Assembly: GCF_004745945.1 (NCBI RefSeq)
Contig: NZ_SRLE01000004.1
Span: 186,001 to 250,000 of the forward strand
DNA: 64,000 nt
Source: Mangrovimicrobium sediminis
GTDB taxonomy: Bacteria > Pseudomonadota > Gammaproteobacteria > Pseudomonadales > Halieaceae
Reading direction: 5' to 3'
This document shows positions 47,583-56,494 of the stretch, one piece after another. Position 1 is the first letter of the stretch, and every line of letters starts with the position of its first letter. Below the pieces are notes generated by a model that saw nothing but the letters and a program-made list of their open reading frames with translations, was not told where the DNA came from and searched no databases. The position numbers and the translations under genes were made by a program.

Positions 47583-48365
47583 GTGGCCAGAATCATCACG
47601 GTAAACACCAACGGAATTCGCTCGGCGGCGCGCAAGGGCTTCTTCGAGTGGCTGGCGCAACAGGATGCGGACGTGGTGTGCATCCAGGAGACCAAGGCCC
47701 AGGAGCACCAGCTTGAGGATTCAGTGTTCTACCCCGAGGGCTACCACTGTTATTACAACGACGCCGAGAAAAAAGGCTATTCCGGCACCGCCCTGTATAG
47801 CCGGGTGAAACCGCGGCAGGTTGTCAGCCGCCTCGGCTGGGACCCGGCCGACAACGAGGGCCGCTACCTGCAGGCCGACTACGACGGTCTCAGCGTGATC
47901 TCCCTGTATATGCCTTCGGGCTCCTCCAGCGAGGCCGCGCTGGAGAAGAAATACGGCTTCATGGACCGCTTCCTGGAGCATCTCAAGAGCCTGCGCCGCA
48001 AGCGCCGCGAGTTCGTGATCTGCGCCGACTGGAACATCTGCCACAAGGAGATCGACCTCAAGAACTGGCGCGGCAACCAGAAGAATTCCGGCTTCCTGCC
48101 CGAGGAGCGTGCCTGGCTGGACCGCCTCTACGACGAGGTCGGTTATATCGACTCCTTCCGCCTGGTGAACGGGGAACCCGAGCAGTACACCTGGTGGTCC
48201 AACCGCGGCCAGGCCTGGGCCAAGAACGTGGGCTGGCGCCTGGATTACCAGGTCATCACCCCGAAGCTGCGCGACAAGGTCCTGGCCGCCGACATCTACC
48301 GCGACGAGCGTTTTTCCGACCACGCGCCGCAGATCATGGACTACGATTTCGAGATCGGCGCCTGA
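47583..48365 (+). CDS. xth: Exodeoxyribonuclease III-family nuclease
   Basis: 260-residue endonuclease/exonuclease/phosphatase-fold protein for abasic-site repair. Catalytic residues appear intact: Glu in CIQETKAQ, Asp and Asn in CADWNI, and the C-terminal FSDHAPQ with Asp-His. Several segments (GRYLQADYD, KRREFVIC, GFLPEERAWLD) are shared with the Pseudomonas regulator Crc, which has lost the catalytic residues; here they are kept, so a nuclease is favoured. GTG 47583 is chosen for the canonical ARIITVNTNGIR start. Confidence 0.9.
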   Translation: MARIITVNTNGIRSAARKGFFEWLAQQDADVVCIQETKAQEHQLEDSVFYPEGYHCYYNDAEKKGYSGTALYSRVKPRQVVSRLGWDPADNEGRYLQADYDGLSVISLYMPSGSSSEAALEKKYGFMDRFLEHLKSLRRKRREFVICADWNICHKEIDLKNWRGNQKNSGFLPEERAWLDRLYDEVGYIDSFRLVNGEPEQYTWWSNRGQAWAKNVGWRLDYQVITPKLRDKVLAADIYRDERFSDHAPQIMDYDFEIGA

Positions 48366-48483
48366 GCCGCGACGCGTTGCGGGTCGTGGGCAAACCCGGT
48401 ACATTGTGCCGCTTTCCGGAGTGGCCGGACTGCCCCGGGAAACCCGTTCCAATGATTCATACCAACTGCAAGGTGACTCACGC

Positions 48484-48822
48484 ATGAGCCTGTTTATTGC
48501 CAGCGCCCACGCCCAGGCGGCGGGCGGCCAGCCCCCGCCCGGCGGCGAACTGTTCCAGATCGGTTTCCTGGTGCTGCTGTTCGTCCTGTTCTACTTCATC
48601 GCTATCCGCCCGCAGCGCAAGCGGCAGAAGGAGCACGCCGAGTTGGTCTCCAGCCTGTCCAAGGGCGACGAGGTGGTTACCAGTTCCGGCATCCTGGGCA
48701 AGGTGACCGCGCTCGACGACAACTACATGGTGCTCAACGTCGCCAACAACGTCGATATGAAGTTCCAGCGCGTGCACGTGCACGCCGTCCTGCCCAAGGG
48801 CACGCTCAAGACCATCGGCTGA
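48484..48822 (+). CDS. yajC: YajC, Sec translocon accessory membrane protein
   Basis: 112-residue protein with one transmembrane helix (about 25-46, ending FYFIAIRPQRKRQKEH) and a C-terminal cytoplasmic domain (SSLSKGDEVVTSSGILGKV). This matches YajC, which associates with SecDF. It is not next to tgt, secD or secF, where yajC normally lies, so it is either a relocated gene or a second copy. Confidence 0.9.
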   Translation: MSLFIASAHAQAAGGQPPPGGELFQIGFLVLLFVLFYFIAIRPQRKRQKEHAELVSSLSKGDEVVTSSGILGKVTALDDNYMVLNVANNVDMKFQRVHVHAVLPKGTLKTIG

Positions 48823-48828
48823 TCCCGC

Positions 48829-49845
48829 GTGGTGCGCCCAGGTCTCGAGTACCCCCGTCGCAACGCACTGGCGCGCACCCCGACCCCGCTACAGTTTCTC
48901 GAACGCGCTACCGCCCGCTGGGGTGGTGGCCATCGCCTGTGGATGAAGCGCGACGACCTCACCGGCTGCCTGCTCAGCGGCAACAAGGTGCGCAAGCTCG
49001 AGTTCATCACCGCCTACGCCCAGGACCACGGCTACGACACGCTGATCACCTGCGGCGGTCTGCAGTCCAACCACGCCCGCGCCACGGCATTCGCCGCCGC
49101 ACAACTGGGTATGGGCGCACACCTGATCCTGCGCGGCGAGGCGCCTGAGGCGCCAGAGGGCAACCTGTTGCTCGACCACCTCGCCGGCGCCGCGGTCAGC
49201 TGCTATTCGCTGCGCGAGTATGTCAGCGGCCTGGAGGAACTGTTCCGCCACTGGCAGGAACACTACGCGGCGCGCGGGCGCAAGGCGCTGGCCGTGCCCA
49301 CCGGCGGCAGCGATGGCCTGGGCATCTGGGGTTACATCGCCGCCTGCGGTGAATTGTCTGAAGATTTCGACGTCGTCGGCATCGAGGCCGCGCATATCGT
49401 CTGCGCCACCGGCTCCGGCGGCACCCAGGCCGGCCTGACCCTGGGGGCACAATTGCACGGGCTGCCGGCGCAGGTGTGGGGCGTGAACGTGTGCGACGAC
49501 GAGCGCTACTTCCTCGACAAGGTCGCCGCCGATGCCGCCCAGTGGCGCGAACGCTACCCGCAGGTGCCGCACATCCAACCGGACACCCGGGTCATCGACG
49601 GTTACGTCGGCGCGGGTTACGCTAAGGCCAGCCCCGAGATTTTCGCCCTGATCCAGTCGCTGGCGAGCCTGGAAGGTATCCTGCTCGACCCGGTGTACAC
49701 CGGCAAAGCCTTCGCCGGCATGCTGGACCAGATAGCGGCGGGGCGCTTCGCCGGCGTGCGCGATATTGTCTTCGTGCACACCGGCGGGGTATTCGGCGTG
49801 TTTCCGCAAAGCGGGGGCTTCGCCTGGGACACGCCGCCCGCCTGA
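48829..49845 (+). CDS. D-cysteine desulfhydrase/ACC deaminase-family PLP enzyme
   Basis: 338-residue fold-type II PLP enzyme. The PLP lysine lies in LLSGNKVRKLEF, followed by TCGGLQSNHARATA and a glycine-rich phosphate-binding loop in ATGSGGTQAG. The family includes D-cysteine desulfhydrase, 1-aminocyclopropane-1-carboxylate deaminase and L-cysteate lyase; sequence alone does not separate them here. It starts at GTG 48829, 7 bp after yajC. Confidence 0.85.
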   Translation: MVRPGLEYPRRNALARTPTPLQFLERATARWGGGHRLWMKRDDLTGCLLSGNKVRKLEFITAYAQDHGYDTLITCGGLQSNHARATAFAAAQLGMGAHLILRGEAPEAPEGNLLLDHLAGAAVSCYSLREYVSGLEELFRHWQEHYAARGRKALAVPTGGSDGLGIWGYIAACGELSEDFDVVGIEAAHIVCATGSGGTQAGLTLGAQLHGLPAQVWGVNVCDDERYFLDKVAADAAQWRERYPQVPHIQPDTRVIDGYVGAGYAKASPEIFALIQSLASLEGILLDPVYTGKAFAGMLDQIAAGRFAGVRDIVFVHTGGVFGVFPQSGGFAWDTPPA

Positions 49846-49866
49846 CCTATTCGACTGGGGAGTCAC

Positions 49867-51204
49867 ATGACCGAGATCATCACCGTTATCAACGGCTACG
49901 CCTGGGGACCGATCATGCTGGTCCTGTTGCTGGGCACCGGCGTCTACCTGAGCCTGGGCCTGCGCTTCATGACCTTGCGCAAAATCCCCGTGGCCCTGCG
50001 CCTGCTGCTGCAGGGCCGCAGTGGCAAGGGGGAGGGCGATATCTCGCCGTTCAGCGCGTTGATGACCTCGCTGTCCGCCACCATCGGTACCGGTAACATC
50101 GCCGGCGTGGCCACCGCGGTCGCCCTGGGCGGTCCGGGGGCGTTGTTCTGGATGTGGATCACCGCACTGGTGGGCATGGCCACCAAGTACGCGGAGGCGG
50201 TATGCGCGGTCACCTTCCGCGAACAGGATGAACTGGGCAATTACAGCGGCGGCCCTATGTACTACATCCGCAACGGGCTAAAGTCCCACTGGCACTGGCT
50301 GGCCTATATGTTCGCGCTGTTCGGCTCCCTCGCCGGCTTCGGCCTGGCCAACACCGTGCAGTCCAATTCCGTCGCCGAAGTGCTCGGCGACGCCTTCAAC
50401 GTGCCGCCGCTGGTCACCGGCCTGGTGCTGATGGTGTTGGTCGGCGCGGTAGTACTGGGCGGCATCAAGCGCATCGCCTCGGTGGCCAGTTACCTGGTGC
50501 CGATCATGGCGCTGTCCTATGTGCTGCTCGCGCTGCTGGTGCTGCTGCTGAACGCCAGTGAAATTCCCGGTGCCGTGGTCACCATTGTCGAGTCCGCGTT
50601 TACCGGTTCCGCAGCGACTGGCGGCTTCGCCGGCGCCAGCGTGTGGATGGCCCTGCGCTTCGGTGTGGCGCGCGGTATCTTTTCCAACGAGGCGGGCCTG
50701 GGCAGCGCGCCCATCGCCCACGCCGCCGCGCGCACCAACCAGCCGGTGCAGCAGGGCATGATCGCCATGCTCGGCACCTTCATCGACACCTTGGTAGTGT
50801 GCACCATGACCGGCCTGGTGATCGTCATCATGGATGTGCTGCCCAGTGGCGACAGCGGCGCCACGCTGACTTCCTCGGCCTTCGCCATGGCGTTCCCCGG
50901 CGGCCAGTACATCGTGACAATCGGCCTGTGTTTGTTTGCGTTCACCACCATGATCGGCTGGTCCGTGTACGGCGAGCGCTGCCTGGTGTTCCTGGTCGGT
51001 GCGCGGGGCATCCTGCCGTTTCGCATCCTCTGGGTCCTGGCCATCCCGGTAGGCACACTCGTGCACCTGGACCTGATCTGGCTTATCGCCGATACCCTCA
51101 ATGCGTTCATGGCCATTCCCAACCTGATCGCGCTGCTGTTGCTGGGTCCGCTGGTATTTCGCATCACCCGCGAGTACTTTGCCGACCGCGACACGCCGCA
51201 CTGA
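49867..51204 (+). CDS. Sodium:alanine/glycine symporter, AGCS family
   Basis: 445-residue integral membrane transporter with about ten hydrophobic helices. AGCS signatures are ISPFSALMTSLSATIGTGNIAG, KYAEAVCAVTFRE, GGPMYYIRNGL and FSNEAGLGSAPIAHAAA. It imports small neutral amino acids with sodium. It follows the PLP enzyme by 21 bp; uptake of a D- or small amino acid that the enzyme then degrades is a reasonable guess. Confidence 0.92.
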   Translation: MTEIITVINGYAWGPIMLVLLLGTGVYLSLGLRFMTLRKIPVALRLLLQGRSGKGEGDISPFSALMTSLSATIGTGNIAGVATAVALGGPGALFWMWITALVGMATKYAEAVCAVTFREQDELGNYSGGPMYYIRNGLKSHWHWLAYMFALFGSLAGFGLANTVQSNSVAEVLGDAFNVPPLVTGLVLMVLVGAVVLGGIKRIASVASYLVPIMALSYVLLALLVLLLNASEIPGAVVTIVESAFTGSAATGGFAGASVWMALRFGVARGIFSNEAGLGSAPIAHAAARTNQPVQQGMIAMLGTFIDTLVVCTMTGLVIVIMDVLPSGDSGATLTSSAFAMAFPGGQYIVTIGLCLFAFTTMIGWSVYGERCLVFLVGARGILPFRILWVLAIPVGTLVHLDLIWLIADTLNAFMAIPNLIALLLLGPLVFRITREYFADRDTPH

Positions 51205-51245
51205 GGGGCTGGCGGCGCAGCGGACAACTGGTTAAGCTCGAAGCC

Positions 51246-52145
51246 ATGCCCGAACGCACCGACGACAAACTGGTTATCGCGATTTCCTCGCGCGCTTTGT
51301 TCGATCTGAAGGCCAGTCACCAGGTCTTCGAGAACGAGGGCCTGGAGGCGTACTCCGCCTACCAGATTGCCCACGAGGACGAGCCGCTCAAGCCCGGGGA
51401 GGCGTTTCCCCTGGCGCAGAAGCTGCTGCGCATCAACGACCAACTGGGCGAGGATGCCCGCGTAGAGATCGTGCTGCTCTCGCGCAACAGCGCCGACACC
51501 GGCCTGCGTGTGTTTAATTCCATCGAGCACTACGGCCTGTCCATCCGCCGCGCCGCGTTCTGCGGCGGCGAGAGTCCCTGGCGCTACATCAACGCCTTCG
51601 GCTGCCAGCTGTTCCTGTCCAACGAGGCTGAGGACGTGCGCTACGCCCTGGACTGCGGTGTCGCCGCGGCGACGCTGCTCTCCGGCGGCAGCCAGGACCT
51701 GGGCAGCGAGCAACTGCGCTTTGCCTTCGATGGCGACGCGGTGATCTTCTCCGACGAGGCCGAGCGCGTGTTCAAGCGCGAGGGACTGGAGGCGTTTACC
51801 GCCAGCGAAAAAGCCTCCGCCCGCGAGCCGCTGGCGGGCGGTCCGTTCCAGCCGTTTCTCGCCGCGTTGCACCGTTTGCAACAGGCTTTTCCCGCCAGCG
51901 AGGCACCGATCCGCACCGCACTGGTCACCGCGCGCTCGGCGCCGGCCCACGAGCGCGTCATCCGCACACTGCGCGCCTGGAATATCCGTATCGACGAGTC
52001 GATCTTCCTCGGCGGCCTGGACAAGGCGGACTTCCTGCGCGCCTACCGCGCGGACGTGTTCTTCGACGACCAGCAGACTCACTGCCAGTCAGCCAGCCCC
52101 CATGTGGCCACCGGCCACGTGCCCCACGGGGTGGCCAACTCCTGA
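51246..52145 (+). CDS. 5'-nucleotidase (PF06189-type)
   Basis: 299-residue cytosolic nucleotidase-like protein. It begins DKLVIAISSRALFDL and carries VEIVLLSRNSADTGLRVFNSIEHYGL, the SGGSQDLGSEQLRFAFDGDAV segment and a C-terminal HAD-like IFLGGLDKADFLRAYRADVFFDD. These match the bacterial 5'-nucleotidase family related to mammalian cN-I. It is expected to hydrolyse nucleoside monophosphates. ATG 51246 is 41 bp after the transporter. Confidence 0.88.
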   Translation: MPERTDDKLVIAISSRALFDLKASHQVFENEGLEAYSAYQIAHEDEPLKPGEAFPLAQKLLRINDQLGEDARVEIVLLSRNSADTGLRVFNSIEHYGLSIRRAAFCGGESPWRYINAFGCQLFLSNEAEDVRYALDCGVAAATLLSGGSQDLGSEQLRFAFDGDAVIFSDEAERVFKREGLEAFTASEKASAREPLAGGPFQPFLAALHRLQQAFPASEAPIRTALVTARSAPAHERVIRTLRAWNIRIDESIFLGGLDKADFLRAYRADVFFDDQQTHCQSASPHVATGHVPHGVANS

Positions 52146-52213
52146 CCCGGACGGGCCCAGACTTATTCCCATACCCCATGGCATTTGGCCTCGCCTATGG
52201 CTACTCTTTATAA

Positions 52214-53284
<1,071 letters not shown>

Positions 53285-53363
53285 CGCCCCGTCCGGGGCT
53301 TGTGCCTGCCGCCGCAAACCCGTAGATTGTGCGGCTGTTTTGACTGCCGCAGGAGAATACCGC

Positions 53364-53981
53364 GTGGAACTGGCCTGTCTCGACCTGGAAGGTGTCCTGG
53401 TCCCGGAAATCTGGATTGCATTCGCCGAGAAAACCGGCATCCCGGAACTGCGCGCCACCACCCGGGACATCCCGGACTACAACGTCCTCATGCGCCAGCG
53501 CCTGGGCATCCTCGACCAGCACGGCCTGAAGATCGACGACATCCAGGAGGTCATCGCCACGCTGGAACCGCTCCCGGGCGCGATCGACTTCGTCAACTGG
53601 CTGCGCGAGCGCTTCCAGGTGATCATCCTCTCCGACACTTTCTACGAATTCTCCCAGCCGCTGATGCGCCAGCTGGGCTGGCCGACGCTGTTCTGCCACC
53701 GCCTGGTCACCGATGCGGACGGCCGCGTGGTCGACTACAAGCTCCGCCAGGAAGACCCGAAGCGGATGTCGGTAAAGGCCCTGCATTCCCTCAACTACCG
53801 CGTTATCGCGGCGGGCGACTCCTACAACGACACGACGATGCTGGGCGAGGCGGACGTGGGCATCCTGATCCATGCGCCGCAGAACGTGATCGACGAGTTT
53901 CCGCAGTTCCGCTCGGTGAAGACGCTGGAGGAGCTGAAGGTTGCGTTCCTCGAGGCCAGTGATCGGGACCTGAGTCTCTAG
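53364..53981 (+). CDS. thrH: ThrH: phosphoserine phosphatase / homoserine phosphotransferase
   Basis: 205-residue HAD enzyme, the exact length of Pseudomonas ThrH. HAD motif I is LDLEGVLVPE, motif II SDTFYEF and motif IV GDSYNDTTML. The protein dephosphorylates phosphoserine and can transfer phosphate to homoserine. GTG 53364 has AGGAGA upstream and yields the conserved VELACLDLEG start. It is followed by the repeat-rich gap before the convergent pabB. Confidence 0.94.
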   Translation: MELACLDLEGVLVPEIWIAFAEKTGIPELRATTRDIPDYNVLMRQRLGILDQHGLKIDDIQEVIATLEPLPGAIDFVNWLRERFQVIILSDTFYEFSQPLMRQLGWPTLFCHRLVTDADGRVVDYKLRQEDPKRMSVKALHSLNYRVIAAGDSYNDTTMLGEADVGILIHAPQNVIDEFPQFRSVKTLEELKVAFLEASDRDLSL

Positions 53982-54116
53982 GTTTTTCGACTGCTCCTGC
54001 TGGGGCGAGCTGATATGCGTTGGTCAGATAGATTGACCGAACAATAGCGTGTATCGGTTGTTGCAGATGCTTCGTTGGTTGCGGTTTGAACTGGCCTGGG
54101 TTCGTCACCCGGCGGC

Positions 54117-54229
54117 TTTACGACGGCTTACCCCTGTCCGGGATCGCCAAAAAGCGTACGTCCATGTACAGGCTCGGCGGCCGCCATCCATGGCGGCCGA
54201 CGTCCCGGACAGGGGTAAGCCGTCGTAAA
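54117..54229 (+). repeat. Variable-arm palindromic element, copy 1
   Basis: Perfect 27 bp arms at 54117-54143 (ending TGTCCGGGA) and 54203-54229 enclose a 59 nt core. The core holds two hairpins: AGCGTAC/GTAC-AG-GCT at 54153-54174 and CGGCCGCCAT-CC-ATGGCGGCCG at 54178-54199. Together with the arms this makes a three-way junction. The core is nearly identical in copies 2 and 3, while the arms differ. It lies 136 bp after thrH. The spacer to copy 2 (54230-54455) has lower GC and no recognisable gene. No transposase and no flanking target duplication are visible. Confidence 0.9.
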
Positions 54230-54455
54230 TCCTTGGATTGGGCGCAACTAGTTGGAAACGGCGTATTTGAAAATGCGCAATCGAGAGTATTGCGTCGCTG
54301 ATTGCGAGAACGCTTTGCCAGTCGTTACACGGTACATCGCCTCCGTTGAACTCCTGCGCACCAGGATCGCTACTCTTCGAGAGCGCTCACCACCTCGCCG
54401 CATCTCGGCGGCTCCCAGATTATTCACCCGAATTTCCGGCCTCGCCCAACACTGA

Positions 54456-54576
54456 GGCTCCGCACCCGTACCGCCCCTCACCGGGACGTCGGCGGCCATG
54501 GATGGCCGCCGCCGAGCCTGTACATGGACGTACGCTTTTTGGCGATCCCGGTGAGGGGCGGTACGGGTGCGGGGCC
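54456..54576 (-). repeat. Variable-arm palindromic element, copy 2 (inverted)
   Basis: Perfect 27 bp arms at 54460-54486 and 54546-54572, extendable by four more pairs including a G-T wobble, enclose the same 59 nt core in reverse orientation. Its inner hairpin reads CGGCGGCCAT-CC-ATGGCCGCCG in core orientation. One base pair is swapped relative to copy 1 and pairing is kept. The arms share only the core-proximal CCGGGA and scattered bases with copy 1. Copies 1 and 2 form an inverted pair between convergent thrH and pabB. Confidence 0.9.
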
Positions 54577-54728
54577 GTCGGGTAATGAACCAATCTCATC
54601 GGCAAACCTCGGCAAACCAAGCGAAATATCGACGCACGCATTCTAGCGATTCTGGATACGACCAGTACGGGTAAGAGCCGTCGGGTAGCGAAATTGTCGC
54701 GCCAGCAAACCTCGGCAAACCCGAGCAG
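54561..54728. repeat. Imperfect direct repeat next to palindromic copy 2
   Basis: About 64 bp starting at 54561 (GTACGGGTGCGGGGCCGTCGG) recur from about 54665 with substitutions (shared GTACGGGT, GCCGTCGGGTA and GCAAACCTCGGCAAACC). The first unit begins inside the right arm of palindromic copy 2. The rest of the gap to 54814 shows nothing else. Confidence 0.65.
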
Positions 54729-54814
54729 AACTCAGAAGCGACGTCCCAAGCGTTGAGCATGCCGGTCAGGCAGAACGCGTCGGTCCGAATCCGAACGCGC
54801 AGCAGGGGCGAGGA

Positions 54815-56173
54815 CTAGTTCATAGCCTCGAGCACTTCGAGGAAGCGCCCAACCTTGTCGAAAGTCTCCTGGTATTCGGCGTCCCACTCCGAGTCGGCGA
54901 CAATCCCGCCGCCGCCCCAGCAGCGAATCTCGCCCCCCGCGCAGAGCAAAGTGCGAATCGCGATATTGCTGTCCATCCGCCCGTCGGCGCTGACGTAGAA
55001 GATACTGCCGCAGTAGACCTCCCGCGGGTCTGGCTCGAGTTCCGCGATAATCTGCATCGACCGGCGCTTCGGGGCCCCCGTGATCGAGCCGCCGGGAAAG
55101 CTGTCGCGCAGTAGGTCGTAGGCGCCGCGCCCCGGACGCAGATCGCCGCTGATGCTGCTGACCAGGTGGTGCACCGTGGGGAAACTGTGTACTTCGAACA
55201 GCGCGTCGACGTGGATCGAGCCCGGTACGCAGTTGCGGCCCAGGTCGTTGCGCAGCAGGTCGACGATCATCAGGTTTTCGGCGCGGTCCTTGATTGAGCG
55301 ACGCAGCTGTGCGGCGTTCATTTCGTCGATCACCGTGTCCGCGTGGCGCGCGCGGGTGCCCTTGATCGGCGCGGTCTGCACGTGCTGGCCGTGCAGGGCG
55401 AGGAAGCGTTCCGGCGAGAGGCTCATGATCGCGCCGCCTTCCGGCAGCGCCAGGTAGGCCGAATAGGGCGCGGCAGCCGTGACGCGCAGGGCGCGGTAGG
55501 CGTGCCAGGGGTCGCCGTGGCAGGCGGCGTGGAAACGCTGCGCCAGATTGACCTGGTAGCAATCGCCGGCCTCGATGTAATCGCGGATGCGGGCGAACGC
55601 GGCGCGGTACTCGTCTGCGGTGAAGTTGGACTGGAAGCGGCCTTTGAGGGCGAAGGGCGAGGAGGGCGGTTTCTGCGCAGCGGCAAGGCGGCGGCGCAGG
55701 TCCTCGCGCACTCCGGGCGCGAGTGATGGCTGCGCCACCAGCACCGCGCGTTGCAACAGGTGGTCCTGGACCAGGGCCCAGTCGTAGGCGCCCACGCGGG
55801 CGCCGGAATACTCGCCCGGCGATGTGCGTGCCGCGACGTGGTTTAGCGGATTGCCGCTGTCGTAGCCGAGGAAACCGAGCAGGCCACCGCTGAAGGGGAT
55901 GTCCGGCGTCGCCGCGTGTACGTCGCCATAGCGCTCGCGGTGAAAGCGCGCGAGTTCGTCGTAGTAGCTGCGCCATGCGCTGGTGTCTGCGTCTGGAGCG
56001 GGCGGCGCGGGCGTGGGGGCGGGCAGGGCGCAGAGGATGTCGTAGCGGCCGCGCTGGCTGTGCGGGTGGCTCGAATCCAGGAATGCGGCTCCGGGGAGGT
56101 CGGCAATCGCCTCGAACAGGGCGCCGCTGTCCGCGCGGTAGGTGATCTCTTCCAGCGATAGCGTGGCGCTCAT
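54815..56173 (-). CDS. pabB: Aminodeoxychorismate synthase component I
   Basis: 452-residue chorismate-binding enzyme that makes 4-amino-4-deoxychorismate for folate. The PabB/TrpE catalytic domain occupies the C-terminal 260 residues. It contains the PabB-type nucleophile motif PIKGT, the segments LLRNDLGRNC, PGGSITGAPK and YCGSIFYVSADGRMDSN, and a GGGIVADS ending. The Lys in PIKGT separates PabB from anthranilate synthase (usually PIAGT). ATG 56173 is favoured (frame open to 56227). Chorismate comes from AroC; FolE supplies the other half of folate. Confidence 0.9.
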   Translation of the reverse strand: MSATLSLEEITYRADSGALFEAIADLPGAAFLDSSHPHSQRGRYDILCALPAPTPAPPAPDADTSAWRSYYDELARFHRERYGDVHAATPDIPFSGGLLGFLGYDSGNPLNHVAARTSPGEYSGARVGAYDWALVQDHLLQRAVLVAQPSLAPGVREDLRRRLAAAQKPPSSPFALKGRFQSNFTADEYRAAFARIRDYIEAGDCYQVNLAQRFHAACHGDPWHAYRALRVTAAAPYSAYLALPEGGAIMSLSPERFLALHGQHVQTAPIKGTRARHADTVIDEMNAAQLRRSIKDRAENLMIVDLLRNDLGRNCVPGSIHVDALFEVHSFPTVHHLVSSISGDLRPGRGAYDLLRDSFPGGSITGAPKRRSMQIIAELEPDPREVYCGSIFYVSADGRMDSNIAIRTLLCAGGEIRCWGGGGIVADSEWDAEYQETFDKVGRFLEVLEAMN

Positions 56174-56494
56174 AGACCTGGCGTAGACCACTCCCGAAAC
56201 AATGTTGACACTGACCACAATTGGCACCCGCGTACACCGGTGCCGATATTCCTGGCCGCTAGTGTAAACTATCCCCCCGCGGGACCCCTATGGCACTGTT
56301 AATTTGCTGTTAAAACATGGCTTTACGTTCGCCATGCAATTGACTTTGCAGGTCTTCGCAATTAAGGTAACACGCCGAATTTCGGGTAGGTTGCGACCCA
56401 GGTCCGCCTGTCCACCCCGTCTTGCAAATCCAGCACCTCGCAGAAGGTCGCGCAAGCTCTCCCCGGCCCGTGGCCGACTTTTGGATCAAGGAAT

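Noticed and set aside
54252-54455. 67-codon frame between palindromic copies 1 and 2
   Set aside because: No family, no ribosome site, and it ends at the edge of a palindrome; probably chance.
54117-54576. Composite transposon or IS ends formed by the two inverted palindromic elements
   Set aside because: The 226 bp between them encodes no transposase, no target duplication is visible, and the third copy stands alone.
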